Of a stretch of DNA of 64,000 bases, positions 1 through 11,939 are shown one piece after another. The translations under genes were made by a program, and so were the position numbers. The stretch is from Nyssa sinensis (lineage: Eukaryota; Streptophyta; Magnoliopsida; Cornales; Nyssaceae), in assembly GCA_008638375.1 (NCBI GenBank), contig CM018037.1:35793576-35857575 (forward strand), in the 5' to 3' direction. The notes under the pieces were generated by a model. It saw nothing but the letters and a program-made list of their open reading frames with translations. It did no database searches and was not told the origin of the DNA. Position 1 is the stretch's first letter. Each line of letters opens with the position of its first letter.

Positions 1-716
1 TTGGTTTGACTTATTAGTTATATTTAATAATATTTTTAAGATTAAAATAATTTTTTAAAAAAATTATTTGAGTTTTTGGTTTGAGGAACGAATCCCACTT
101 AACTCAAAGCTGAGTTTTTTCAAAAAATAGTTTAATAATACTTAATAACAACTCATCTAAATAATATAATATCATTTATATACTTATCAAATTCATTTAT
201 TCAAATATTTAATAACTTAACTCAAACGATACTTTTTCATAATTACTTATTCAAATCGTTATTTAAGTTAAATTGCACTTTGGTTGTTTTTTATTCGATT
301 TATTGGCTACATTTAATGACTTTTTCAAGTTTAAAATGAATTTTTCTGATTTCTTAAATGATTTTTTGACTAATTAGAGACACTTAAAGAATCCGTAATT
401 AACCAAAAATGAAACTTTTCATAAAGTAGTTTATTAGAAACTTTTTTCAAAAAATAATTTAGTGACACTTATTAATTGCTTATCGAAATACTATAATATT
501 ATATAATTACTTATTAAATACGTTCATCTAAGTACTTAAAACTTAACTCAAATAATATTTTTTTCCAATTAAATCGTTACTTAACTCAATTTTTATTTTT
601 TATTTTTTTGACTAATCCAAACAAATATTTTTTCCCAATTCATTCAAACCGGCACTTATTGAGAAAAAGGAACATAAAAGGACTAGACCCAGATATTTGA
701 TGGTCATATTGGTTTA

Positions 717-1223
717 TAGGGGGGTCAATTTTTAACATGACACGACAACACGACACGAAATTAACGAGTTTGAGTTTAGCATAAACGAGTTTGGGTTATA
801 AACAGGTTAGCACGTATAACACAATTAATAAACAAGTCGTATTTGAATTTTACTAGTGTCAACCCATTTAACACGTTTAATTATAAAATATATTATGAGT
901 TAAAATAATTCGTCTCACATCAAATATTTGTCAAAATTTTGAGATTTTTTATTTATAAAAGAGGTTTCTACTTTGATTTAGTCTATATCTAAAATTATTA
1001 AATTTGAAAATTATCTATACATATTAAAAGATAAGTAAGTTTTTTTTATTTAAAAAATAAAAAAATTAAAATAAACTAGTTAAGTATGTCGACACGTGTA
1101 ACCTGTTTAATAAATGGGTTGGATTTGAGTTTTGAAACTTGATACGATTAGTTACACATATTTTCGAATATGTATACTTTAATATGATCCGAACATGACA
1201 CAATAATACGAATTAACACTCCA
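717..1223 (+). repeat. Diverged copy of a hAT-like MITE
   Basis: This segment aligns along its length with the better preserved copy at 56723-57247. Shared blocks include AACACGTTTAATTATAAAAT followed by ATATTATGAGTTAA, and TTTTCGAATATGTAT near the end. Its left end reads TAGGGGGGTCAA and its right end reads TTAACACTCCA, decayed versions of the TAGGGGTGTCA terminal repeat of the other copy. No clear target duplication remains, so it is an older insertion. No coding capacity is visible. Confidence 0.65.
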
Positions 1224-3180
1224 ATTAATGTACCGTGAGAAAATTATGGTAGTCCTAAAATATGTACTCTCAAGGCCGTGAGATCGATGGTGTGCCACAA
1301 GCAATAATTCCGATGTAATACGAGAGTAGAGGATCTTTGCTTGTTTACTACTTCTCACTTCCCCCACTCCCACGGCGATGATGTCAATCCTTTAAGGTAT
1401 TAAAATGGACACATCACCATCTGCCAACCCAATTTTGCCTAGTCAACTTGACTGAGTCCCCCGCTCCCCCAAATAAAAAAAAAAATGAAAAAAAAATAAT
1501 ATATTGGAAAAATAACAAAAAGGGGTTTCTGTTAACTTATTTTGAATTAGTTTAAGTATAGAAAATTAGTACTATTGTATCCAAAATATAGCTGGCTTTA
1601 GTCAATAGTGCTTGAAGTAATGCAGGAGTATTTTTTTTTTTTTAAAGAGAAAAGATATAAAAATCAAATGAAATTGAATTTTTTTTCCTCTCAGCATACA
1701 TTTTTACAAAATTAGGTCAAGTCAATCTCCTAGTTGGTAGCAACTTCACAAAACATTTGAGAACATTTCCATGTAAATAAGGAGACTTTAAATCAATGTG
1801 TTCTTACCAACTTTTGAACTTTTTTTATTTTATTTATTATTTCGTGGAGATCCTAAGGCCTAAGCAAATCACATGAGGGGCCCACTAATAAGTTTAGAAT
1901 AAATAACAAAATGTAGTGACAGACTCTAATATGTTTTCTTAAATATTTGGGAGAGCTGATGTAGTACGCATTGCAAAAGTATATTTAGCGGTATTGAAGT
2001 ATTGTCGTGGAGTAAAATAATAAGAATTGATATTTCATCTTTAAACAGTTATAACTTTGTGCACAAAGGTTAAACATTAGTTTTTTGTAATTTTTATCAT
2101 TTTTAATAATTTTTTATTTTAATTGAATATGGATCAAATAAGTTTGGATCTTTTTTCTGTTTTCATGAGCGTCTTATTTTTTGTTGTAGTTCAGTTTTTA
2201 GAAAGTTTTAGATTTTGTCATATTTTTGTCAAATTCGTATCTTTTCTTTTATTTTATGTCTTTTAGTTTTATAAATATGATGATATGTAATGATAGTAGC
2301 AACTTTTAGTGATAAATAAAATTTTATTGACAATTATTTTCTCTTACCTAACTTTTTGTATTCGTGAGAATCAACGAGTGTTAGATGCTTTTTGTTTTTA
2401 ACATTTTTCTGTAAAAAGATCAACAAGTTCAAGAGAGGGTCATGATTGATTTTTCCACTATGCACTGCATCAGGAGGTCCAATGAGTTGTAAATGAGTCG
2501 AGTAGAATCGCAAAGTGAGTTAAGCAAGTTTGACTTGTTAAAGTAAACCAGTTTTGAAATATATTCAAGTTCGACTTGTTAGTTTTTTAAATTAATCTTG
2601 AATTAGTTTCTAATAAGTCAATCACGAATCGAATTCGAATAACATAATTTTTTTATATAGTACTAAACTACTAATTAGTTTATCGAACAAAACTCCAGTC
2701 AATATTAATAAATTAACAAATTTCAAAATATATTCAAATATGATTCATTTATTTCACAACCCGATGCTAAATGAATCTTTTACCAAACTGATTATAGTTA
2801 AATACAAATAACTTAATTTATATAAGCATTTTTTACAAGCCCTTATATGCAATTATTCATGGTGGGCAAGGGTAATTTGGGAAAAAAATATGATATAAAA
2901 ACATTGGCAGTCACATCAAGCAAGAAAAAATTCCCAATAGAAGCATCTAATATTATTAAAATAAATATCATATTTGAAAAATGTTAGGCGCCGCATGGAA
3001 AACATTGGAAAAGTCAAAAAAAAAAAAAATCAAGGCCGTCAAACGCGTTATAGAAGCGTTGATGATCTAGAAAGTTGACCTTCAGACTGCAGTCCCTCTT
3101 CCCGGAAGGTGGTCCAATTAATTAATTCAGCCTTCAACGGGAAGCTTATAGCTGTTAGTTCTTAATACATTATATATGTA

Positions 3181-3190
3181 TATATATAGG
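3181..3190 (+). promoter_or_regulatory. Probable TATA box of LEA_2 gene 1
   Basis: TATATATAGG lies about 110 bases before the ATG at 3297. The equivalent position in the duplicated copy, near 6282-6298, is also a TATA run. The spacing suits a short 5' UTR rich in CT and CA. Confidence 0.55.
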
Positions 3191-3296
3191 TGTCTACATT
3201 CCCTCAAATCCCAAAATCAATCAGCTTGAATCTCATCTTGGTGAACCTGCAAAACATCTCTCTCACAGACAGCTAATCAAGAATCGAAAACAATTA

Positions 3297-3881
3297 ATGG
3301 CGGAGAAGGTGCAGCAGGAACAAGCCAACAGTTATGGCAGAATCGACGAAGAGTCACAGCTCAAAGAACTCCGCCGCAGAAAACGCATGAAATGCATTGT
3401 ATATGTAGTTGCGTTTGCAGTGTTTCAAACCGGCATCATAATGCTCTTTGCACTCACTGTCATGAAAATCAAAACTCCCAAATTTCGAGTGCGTTCCGCC
3501 ACAATCGCACCGTTTGTTGACCCAACATCAAACGGTCCATTTAACATCACCATGAACGCTGAACTGGGAGTTAAAAACACCAACTTTGGCCATTACAAAT
3601 TCGACAGCAGCAATATCACATTCTTCTCCATGGGTACACCCATCGGGAATGCCTTTATTCCCAATGCAAGAGCCAGAGCACGATCAACCAAGAAGTTCAA
3701 TGTCACGATTGAGCTCACATTACCGAACAGTTCTGGAGTTGTGCCGCTGACCAGTCAATCCACATTGCGGGGAAAGGTGGAGCTAATGAAGGTGATGAAG
3801 AAGAAGAAATCTACTCAAATGAAATGCAGTATGGATATTAATATCTCCACTAGAGAGCTCCAGAATGTGAGATGCAATTGA
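3297..3881 (+). CDS. LEA_2 / NDR1-HIN1-like membrane protein, tandem copy 1
   Basis: Single-exon gene of 194 residues. Residues 1-31 are charged and cytosolic, with an RRRKR cluster. Residues about 32-56 (VYVVAFAVFQTGIIMLFALT region) form one membrane span. The rest is a LEA_2 (WHy-like) domain with the family pattern AELGVKNTNFGHYKFD, then a GTPIGNA stretch and two N-glycosylation-like NIT sequences. It ends with a lysine-rich VMKKKKSTQM segment and a paired-cysteine tail. Known members of this plant family sit in plasma or endomembranes, and some act in defence or stress responses; no specific role can be read from the sequence. The ATG in AATTAATGGCGG is the first in the transcript after the TATA box. 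It is about 93 percent identical to the next gene. One local difference is PFVDP here against PFDVP in copy 2. Confidence 0.92.
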   Translation: MAEKVQQEQANSYGRIDEESQLKELRRRKRMKCIVYVVAFAVFQTGIIMLFALTVMKIKTPKFRVRSATIAPFVDPTSNGPFNITMNAELGVKNTNFGHYKFDSSNITFFSMGTPIGNAFIPNARARARSTKKFNVTIELTLPNSSGVVPLTSQSTLRGKVELMKVMKKKKSTQMKCSMDINISTRELQNVRCN

Positions 3882-6409
3882 TATGTTTTTTCTGTTGTGT
3901 GTTTGAAATTTTTTTTATTCTTTTTTATGTTTTTCAGAACATATGTATTTTGTTTGAGAGGGGACAGCATACACTGGTATAGCCCTGCTCTGCCTATTCT
4001 TTGTTCTGTGGTCATATATGGATTTATATTCATAGTTAAATGCTTCTGAGATAGTTTTTTCGGATTCATTACTTTGGTTATTCCATATCATCTAATCACT
4101 CTGTATGTTCAATGATATTAAGAGATCATTCATATACAGAAATGAGACTCTTTTTCATTAAATTTTTTAGAATTGAGCTTTTATACATTTTTTATTTAGG
4201 AAAATATTTTAATTTCTTGACTGCAGAGATCAATGTCACTCTAATTATTAAATATGACAAATGAGATTAATATACGTATGGTATGACATGATTAGGATTG
4301 GGCGAGCTCGTCTAGGCTAGATGACTTATAGACATGGGACACGAGGCTGAAATATATGCATGCTACGACATTTGCTAGAGATATGGTTTGTATTCTTATA
4401 ACAAGGAAAACTAGGTATATAGATATTACGTATGGAGCGTAGCGAAACACATAGTATTCATGCGACTTAACCCTAACTGTGTTGTCAGAAACGAATAATA
4501 TGATAAAGATATATTGAAAAATTTCAATGTATCCGATTAGCGTTAGAATTTAACTACGATGTAACATAAATACGTTATAATCTTATTTTCTGTACAGTGA
4601 AAAACTAATTTGTGATAATTAACATAGGTAGCATATATAATTGTAACATTTGATTCTAGTCTTTTTGTTTTCCTATAGCTATTGCGTTCTTTGCATGGTC
4701 CAGTGTTTCTTTCATCTTTCTTCATTTTTCTTTTTCCTTTCTTCTTTCTTCTTGTTGCATGACTGAAAATTAGGGTTTTCGGTCAAAGTCTTCTTTGAGT
4801 TGGGAATAAGTTGATTTTTCATATTGGAAAAATATTAAAAATGGGTTTCTGTTAAGTTATTTTGAATTAGTCTCGAGTATAGAAATGAGAACTATATAAT
4901 ATATCCTAATTAATATAGCTGACATTAGTCAAAATGCTTAAAGCTATTAAAAAGTACTTACTTTTTTTTTTACACAGACAGAGAAATCAAATGAGATAGA
5001 TTTTTTTTTTCTTCTGTCAAACTCTGTAAACAATTTTTTTCAAAATTAGTTGAAGTCAATCTTCTGGTTGGTAGCAACTTCACAAAATTATCTGTGAACT
5101 TATTTAGTCTTTGATTTTTAAGTATGGAAACACAACCTGATGGTCTGAAAATTTCATGTAAATAAGGAGACTCTGAATCATTGACTTCTTACCTACCTTT
5201 GAACTTTGATCATTTCCATTTTTTATTTTTTATTTTTTGAGCGCTTGGCTAGTGTCAGGGAGACCCCATGCCCAAAAAAAAATCCATCTCAATGGACAAA
5301 CAAATTAGATTAAAATTAACATGTGACATACATTTAAAATAGAAATATCGTTATGAGATTATTTATGTCACATGTTTTAATATTATTTGTAAGATAAATT
5401 ACACTAACATCTTCTAAAGTTTATGATAATTATAGAGACCTTTTTTAAAATTTATGACAATTATAGAAACCTCCTTATTTTTACTAATAAATTATAAAGA
5501 CCTCTCTTCCGGTCTTTTTTTTTTTTCAAAATGTCAAAAGTGTTCATTTTAATTTTTTTTTTTGGTTGCATTTTTTCAATTTTGACTTTTTCTAACTTTT
5601 TTTAAAAGAATTTTTTTATTTTATATAAAAAATAAATTGAAGATAAATAACTTATGTTTTTTTAGTAAAATAAATATTTTAATTAATATTTATTTTAAAT
5701 TGAAAAAAATAGAAAAAAATTTTAAAAAAGCAAAATATATATAAAGGGGGCACTATTATTATTTTGAAGAAAAAAAAGTTTGAAGGAGATGTTTTTATAA
5801 TTTGTCAAAAAAAAAAAATGAGAACTCAATATTATTTTAAAAATCTCAATAAAAATCTTCATAATTATCGTAAATCTCAAAAAAATGACTTTCTTTATCC
5901 TTCCTCAAACAAATTACTAGTCCCTGTTAGCTAGCATTCTTTGCAAGGCCTTATATGCAATTATTCATGGTGGGCAAGGACAATTTGGGGAAAAAATATG
6001 ATATACAGACATTTGCAGTGGCATCAAGCAAATTTCTTCTCCCTTTAGAAGCATCTATCATTATTAAAAGAAACGTCATATTTGAAAAATGTTAAGCGCC
6101 ACAATGGAAACATATGAATAGTCAAAGAATCATGGCCGGTCAAACGTATTATATACGGAACCGTTGATGATCTAGAAAGTTGACCTGCAGTCCCTCTTCC
6201 AGGAAGGTGCTCCAATTAATTAACTCATCCTTGAACAAGAAGCTTACCAGTGTAGTTCTTACTACGTTATTCATGTAGACATATATATATATATATGGGT
6301 ATTTACATTCCTTCAATTCCCACAAACACTCAGCTTCAATCCCATTTCGTGAGACAGCAAAATACAGTATATCTCTCACAGACAGCCTGTCAAGAATTGA
6401 AAACAATTA
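3882..6409. other. Intergenic region between LEA_2 copies 1 and 2
   Basis: Holds the 3' UTR of copy 1 (to about 4050), about 770 bases of unique AT-rich DNA, then the start of duplication unit 2 at 4821. Bases 5390-5880 are very AT-rich with repeated 'phrase' variants such as TTTATGACAATTATAGAAACCTC and look like a decayed repeat that is absent from unit 1. No gene is supported. Confidence 0.6.
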
Positions 6410-7175
6410 ATGGCGGAGAAGGAGCAGCAGCAGGAACAAGCCAACAGTTATGGCCGAATCGACGAAGAGTCACAGCTCAAAGAACTTCGCCGCAGAAAGC
6501 GCATGAAATATCTTGTATATGTAGCTGCGTTTGCAGTGTTTCAAACTGGCATCATATTGCTCTTTGCACTCACTGTCATGAAAATCAAAACTCCCAAATT
6601 TCGAGTGCGTTCCGCCACAATCGAACCTTTTGATGTCCCAACATCAAACGGTCCATTTAACATCACCATGAACGCTGAACTTGGAGTTAAAAACACCAAC
6701 TTTGGCCATTACAAATTCGACAGCAGCAATATCACCTTCTTCTCCATGGGTACACCCATCGGGAATGCCTTTATTCCCAATGCAAGAGCCAGAGCACGAT
6801 CAACCAAGAAGTTCAGTGTCACAGTTGAGCTGACATTACCAAACAGTTCCGGGGTTTTGCCGCTGACCAGCCAATCCACATTGCGGGGAAAGGTGGAGCT
6901 AATGAAGGTGATGAAGAAGAAGAAATCTACTCAAATGAATTGCAATATGGATATTAATATCTCCACTAGAGAGCTCCAGAATGTGAGATGTAATTGATAT
7001 GTTTTTTTTTTTGGTTTTGTATTAGGAATTTTTTTTCTTTTTTCTGTTTTTCAAAAGATATGTATTTTTTTATATTTTTTTGTGGGAGGACAGTTTGAGC
7101 CCCTGGTTTGCCTATTCTCTGTTTTGTGGGTAACACATGGATTTATTATACTCAGTTAAATGCTACTAAATCAAA
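4821..7175 (+). repeat. Segmental duplication, unit 2 (LEA_2 gene plus promoter)
   Basis: Partner of the unit at 1501-4047, with the same order of anchors and the same gene in the same orientation. It gained roughly 500 bases of AT-rich sequence near 5390-5880 and lost other stretches compared with unit 1. Similarity ends in the 3' UTR near TCAGTTAAATGCTACTAAAT. Confidence 0.75.
6410..6997 (+). CDS. LEA_2 / NDR1-HIN1-like membrane protein, tandem copy 2
   Basis: Single-exon gene of 195 residues, nearly identical to the gene at 3297. It has one extra glutamine near residue 8 and about a dozen substitutions, mostly conservative (KYLVYVAAF for KCIVYVVAF in the membrane span, FSVTVEL for FNVTIEL). 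The layout is the same: charged N-terminus, membrane span at about residues 33-57, LEA_2 domain with AELGVKNTNFGHYKFD, basic VMKKKKSTQM and a C-terminal cysteine. The promoter was duplicated with the gene, with a TATA run about 115-130 bases upstream, so both copies are probably expressed alike. There is no frameshift or early stop, which suggests both are functional or the duplication is recent. Confidence 0.92.
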   Translation: MAEKEQQQEQANSYGRIDEESQLKELRRRKRMKYLVYVAAFAVFQTGIILLFALTVMKIKTPKFRVRSATIEPFDVPTSNGPFNITMNAELGVKNTNFGHYKFDSSNITFFSMGTPIGNAFIPNARARARSTKKFSVTVELTLPNSSGVLPLTSQSTLRGKVELMKVMKKKKSTQMNCNMDINISTRELQNVRCN

Positions 7176-7256
7176 TTTTTGGATTAATTACCTCACTTTT
7201 TCCATTTCATTTCACAACTCAATCACGAGCACATATTGGTTTATTGCAAAGGGCTG

Positions 7257-7440
7257 TTTTTTTTTTTTTTTTATTACTGGTCGTACGGCTAACTTGTGCG
7301 CACCTCGTTAAATCTCATGATTATGAAGTTAACGACCGGTTAATATTTCAATGGCTTTTAACGTAGACTTGAACTCAAAATCATAAATTTTAATCTTTAG
7401 GTCTTTACTGCTCAGCCAACCCTTTGAGGTTGTCCATTCA
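7257..7440 (-). mobile_element. Au-like tRNA-derived SINE
   Basis: Read on the - strand, the element has a tRNA-like A box TTGGCTGAGCAGTAAAG (7419-7403) and a B box GAGTTCAAGTC (7376-7366) about 27 bases later. Near its 3' end is GAGGTGCGCACAAG, resembling the 3' part of plant Au SINEs as I remember them, followed by an A tail that appears as a T run at 7257-7272 on the + strand. I found no convincing target duplication, so the 5' limit near 7440 is approximate. It sits just beyond the 3' UTR of LEA_2 copy 2. Confidence 0.6.
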
Positions 7441-7488
7441 CAACTTTAATACTAAAGACTGCTTGAATTGTATATAAGTTGGCTCGTA

Positions 7489-7688
7489 GACCGTATTTGG
7501 TATGCACAAATAAATGATCATTTTATGGAATGAAATAAGTATTACTTATCTAAGACAAATGAATACTTATAATGATTTTTAATCGAATGTTCATTCTTTA
7601 GAATCATACGAAATAAGAAAAGATTAAGAAATGAGAAAATTAGAATAATCACTCTTAAATTGTTCATTTCATCACATCAAACATGACC
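7489..7688. mobile_element. MITE-like element with imperfect terminal inverted repeats
   Basis: The left end GACCGTATTTGGTATG and the reverse complement of the right end, GGTCATGTTTGATGTG, match at 11 of 16 positions. The ~200-bp interior is AT-rich and non-coding. The ends resemble the 'GG..TGTTTGG' class common in plant PIF/Harbinger or hAT MITEs. The target duplication is not clear (TA on both sides at best). Confidence 0.45.
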
Positions 7689-9374
7689 TAAATATTAGCA
7701 GAGAAGGAGGAAAGAATCTTCCAATCTTTGTGATGTTAGTCACTGATTTCTTAGTATACGTTTTGTTACAGATTTTGTGGTAATTTATCGCTTTGCTTGC
7801 TGCTAAAGTAATGGAATTACTTTTCATAATTGTCATTAATTGTATGCTTATTGATTTTAGGGTACTGATTTGAAATAACTTATAAATAAGAATTCTTTCA
7901 TCTTCTCCCTAGATGTAAATCTATTTTATTTCATCAAATCGGACAAAAATTTGGGTGAAAATGTTCAATGTGACAGGTCAACATAATTTTTTTTTTTTTT
8001 TAAAGAAATAAACAACGAAGGACAGGAAACAATTTTTTTGTAATGGCAGAAACTCAAATTTTGAAGCTTAAATAATGAAATTTGGCAATAAAACAACACG
8101 ACTCGTAGTTAGAAGCAGTGATTTTTTTTGTTTCTAAAAATACATTAAAAAGACGTTATACATTTTCTTCAAGTTTTATTGTAAAATATCACAAACAAAC
8201 TGAACTACTCCATAAAAAAGTGACGGTTCTTAAACATGAACTCACATTCTTACACTTCTTTTTTTATTTTTGTTTTTGTTTTTTCGTTATGCGTATTCTC
8301 ACACTTGACTACGTAAACATTTTATCACTGTGCTAAATTATGACTCATTTCTTTCCAAAATATTCTTATACAAATTATTCAAGTGTTATTTTAAAGATTA
8401 ATTAGGTCTTTAAGAAATCAAGCTTTAGTTGATAACTAATAAATGATGGACATGTTCCTTAGTTGATTAAGTGATTTTTAATATGAAGTTATTTTTTATA
8501 TTAATTTTTTTTCTAGAACAAATGATCTGTAATTTTTTGGTACAATGTCAATGTTTCAAGTTAGATTTTAAAGAATTAATATTTTCGTATTCGGATTACT
8601 AAACTTTTATTTTTATAAATATGATATAATAGACTTGTAATAAACACTTTTTATCAATAATATATTAATTTCAGATTTAGAAAATTATTCTCTTATTAGG
8701 TAAATAATCATTGTTTTCCGATATTGAGAATTTTTAAATATTCTTTTACGTTACTTTTCAATTATTATTCTTTTTTGTCTTAAAAAATCAAATGTTATCA
8801 TTTTAAAAGAGTAATACTGTATTTTGAAGAAAAAAATATTCTAAATAATTTAATATCGACATAAAATTTTTAAAAATATAAAGTTATTAGTTTAAAAAAA
8901 ATTGACTTAGCACAATACACGGATTTATATTTTAATAGATTAAAAAAAAGCTAAATAGATCAAGTTGCCATTTTACGACCTTAACAATGGAAATGAGGTT
9001 TGAATATTGATGATAATTCGGATAAAAAAAGCAAGCTTACAACTGCGTCACGTTTTAATTTTCTCTATAGAACCATCTAATATTATTATTATTTTTTATT
9101 TTCCCCAAAAAATTATTATTATAATGAACATATTAAATATTCAAAAAGTCAAAAGAATCATGATAGCCGTCGGATTGGAAGTCATACCTTCATTTCTTAG
9201 TTAAACGCGCGTTCAAGAAATGTGTTCCATTTTATATATATATATATATATGTATGTGTATATATATATATTTACAATCACTCAATTTCCATCATCACTT
9301 CCTTCAATCTCTTTAGTTTTCGTGAACCAGAAGAAGAAAGAAAATCTCTCTTTGTTACAGACTCAAAAGTTCAC

Positions 9375-10004
9375 ATGGCAGAGGAGCAGCAAAAGCAGGT
9401 CTATCCCATGGCACCACCAAACAGTTATGCTCGAATCGACGAAGAAGCGCAGTCCAGAGAACGCCGCAAGAAACGCGTGAAATGCTTAGGATATATTGTT
9501 GCGTTTGCAGTGTTTCAAACCGCCATTATAACGCTCTTTGCACTTACCATCATGAAGATTAGAAATCCCAAGTTCCGAGTTCAGTCTGCCACGTTTGACA
9601 CTTTTGATGTTGTGCCAGCAACTCCTACATTCAACATAAGGATGAACGCTGAACTTGGCGTCAAGAATACCAATTTCGGTCACTATAAGTTTGACAACAG
9701 CACGATAACCTTCTTCTACAGAGGCACACCAGTTGGAAACGCCATTGTTGTTAAGGCTAGAGCTCAAGCAAGATCAACCAAGAAATTTAATGTTGTGGTG
9801 GATCTCACATCGAACAATTTACCAAGCAATTCCGAGTTAGGAAATGACTTGAATTCTGGGTTTTTGCCGTTGAGTAGCCAGTCCACTTTGCGAGGAAAAG
9901 TGGAGCTAATGAAGGTGATGAAGAAGAAGAAATCCACCCAAATGGATTGTACTATGGAAATTAATATCTCAGCCCAGGAGCTCAGGAATGTGATTTGCAA
10001 GTGA
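9375..10004 (+). CDS. LEA_2 / NDR1-HIN1-like membrane protein, tandem copy 3 (diverged)
   Basis: Single-exon gene of 209 residues. An in-frame ATG also exists upstream at 9222, but it would add a leader encoded by a TA microsatellite (alternating Y and I) lying in the promoter/leader. The ATG at 9375 (CACATGGCAGAG) aligns with the starts of the sister genes. The architecture is the same: charged N-terminus, membrane span around residues 37-60, LEA_2 domain with AELGVKNTNFGHYKFD, and a basic C-terminus. It differs by an MAPP-containing N-terminal extension, by an insertion of about 13 residues before the FLPLSSQSTL segment, and by an end of ICK instead of RCN. It is clearly an older duplicate than the first two. 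Function is inferred only at family level. Confidence 0.9.
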   Translation: MAEEQQKQVYPMAPPNSYARIDEEAQSRERRKKRVKCLGYIVAFAVFQTAIITLFALTIMKIRNPKFRVQSATFDTFDVVPATPTFNIRMNAELGVKNTNFGHYKFDNSTITFFYRGTPVGNAIVVKARAQARSTKKFNVVVDLTSNNLPSNSELGNDLNSGFLPLSSQSTLRGKVELMKVMKKKKSTQMDCTMEINISAQELRNVICK

Positions 10005-11939
10005 TATATGTTTATTAATTTCATGTGTTTGTATTTTTTTTTTTTTTTTTTTTTTTGAGGGGTGAGAGTACGTTGGTATACTTTAGTCCTTGGTTTGCTA
10101 AAACAATATTTGGATTTATTCTTTTATTTAGACTTCTTCTGTTTATTCAGTGCCTCTAAATCAGTTTTTCTGATGCATTGCACCAATTTACCACAAACTC
10201 TAATGCAGAATAATTCCAAGAAAAAGAATCAGTGTACGTAGAGCTGATTAGGGAACAAATATCTTATCTTGATTCAAAATGATAACATCAATTCGTTCTA
10301 TCATGATCGAAGTTATCACAGAACCAAACCCTTTTCTTTAGACATCCAATTTCAGTTTTTTGTTATTTATAATAATTTTTATTTTTGTAATGACATTATT
10401 TAAGAAAGTCATGAATTAATTTTTACTTGTGACTACAATTTTCTACTTTAATAAGTTTTTTATTTTTCTAAAAATCTCAAATTTTTATTAATTTCAAATT
10501 TTTTTCTACTAATTATAATAGAACTAATATAACGAATTAGTAGATTTCTATTCAAATTATTAGTCGTCTTAGCCTATATATATATAATGTAAAACAATCT
10601 TTATTTTGAAGATTATCAATAATATATTTTTGTTTAGAAATTTGAGATTTGTTTTCTTTGGTGAGGTGTTCCTTTTATTCTTAGTTACTAAAAAATTTAA
10701 CGTATTTAATTCTCTCCCATGTTTCACATTATGTTAAACTGTGAATCAGGTTTTGTTTTTGAATCATATTTTTTTAAGAAAAATGTTAAATATGATTGAA
10801 TTTTTTTCACTCCTAAATATAAAGTGATCGTTTTATTATAATTAATGCAACTGAGTTTCATTATCTTGTGTAAATGGGGTAAGAAAATCCCTTAGTTTAG
10901 CATTTATATACAACTTTTAAGACTAAAGATTGCCTAAATTGGAAGGCAATTGTCAAATTAATTCCAAATTTAGGACATATCACTCAACAAATTAATTTGT
11001 TTGAGATGATATCAAATTCTTATCAAAAGATTTGGATTCTCAATCTCTATTCCATTTTTCTCTCTATTCCATTTCAGTCTTTTTTTCTCTCTCACATGAA
11101 ATAAAACACATTTACTATGATAATTATTTATGAGAGTGAATCCCATATCATAAGAGAAAACAAAAGACTGAAATGAAATGAAGAGAAAAAAAAAAACAGG
11201 AGAAGATCCAGATCCGTCGAGTCAAAAGTTTGGATAATAGATTTTACATGGAGATTTTGAATCCGTAGCTCTAGTTTTAATGACCAAAGGAAAAACAAAT
11301 TATTTATAATATTAATTATTAGAGAGATAAAATAGTCATACATATACTTACTTATATATCTATTCATTCCATTTATAATATATCTTAGTATAAATATTTG
11401 TAAATTCTATTTTAGTTAGAGTAAAAAATATTATAAATGAAAAAAATTATAATATAAATAAGTATGGGAAACATAATTTATTTACTTTAAAAGAATATTA
11501 AGAATTCTTATATGTCTTAAGTTGAATATTATGTGTATTTTTTCACGAAATATTAATAAAAAAAATACATATAAAGTTTTTTCTTTGTGTCGAGATTTAT
11601 ATACTTGTATGAAATAATTTTTTATTAATAAAAGTATAAAGAAAATTTAATAAATAATATTTTTTAATAATAAAAAAATTCTCTCCCTTTTATCTATTAA
11701 TTATAAGAGAGTTGATTCTATATATAGATAAATATTGAACATAATTCGTGAGGAAAAATATGAATGTGTACGGCTGGCATGTACACGTTAAGCTATTTTC
11801 TTATGTACGGTAATGGAAGCACTAATTATTATTGAAAGAGAGAATATTAAGTGCCAAAATGAAACATTCTAACAATAAATACATAAATAAAATTTAAAAG
11901 TCATAAAAATACATCAAAATGAGATAGTTAAAACTCTTA

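Larger units (their letters stand above)
1..3296. other. Intergenic region upstream of the first LEA_2 gene
   Basis: AT-rich sequence with no supported gene. The first 600 bases hold two diverged copies of a roughly 300-bp AT-rich segment (compare the stretch near 120-240 with that near 420-570). A diverged hAT-like repeat lies at 717-1223. From about 1501 onward the sequence is the upstream part of a segmental duplication shared with 4821 onward. Short ORFs here lack family similarity. Confidence 0.6.
1501..4047 (+). repeat. Segmental duplication, unit 1 (LEA_2 gene plus promoter)
   Basis: The unit begins at ATATTGGAAAAATAACAAAA and matches the unit beginning at 4821. Anchors in the same order are GGGTTTCTGTTAA, the CATGTAAATAAGGAGACT block, GCAATTATTCATGGTGGGCA (about 2850 and 5958), GATGATCTAGAAAGTTGACC (about 3061 and 6167), the coding region, and a shared 3' UTR ending near AGTTAAATGCT. 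The copies differ by indels, so offsets drift from about 3320 to 3107 bases. Confidence 0.75.
6998..9374. other. Intergenic region between LEA_2 copies 2 and 3
   Basis: Contains the 3' UTR of copy 2, a SINE-like repeat on the - strand (7257-7440), a MITE-like element (7489-7688), then AT-rich sequence with no gene support up to the leader of copy 3. A TA-rich block at 9231-9271 lies where the promoter TATA of copy 3 would be expected. Confidence 0.6.

Noticed and set aside
9222..9374. Longer 260-residue form of LEA_2 copy 3
   Set aside because: The extra N-terminus is encoded by a TA microsatellite and leader sequence and has no counterpart in the sister genes; the ATG at 9375 aligns with theirs.
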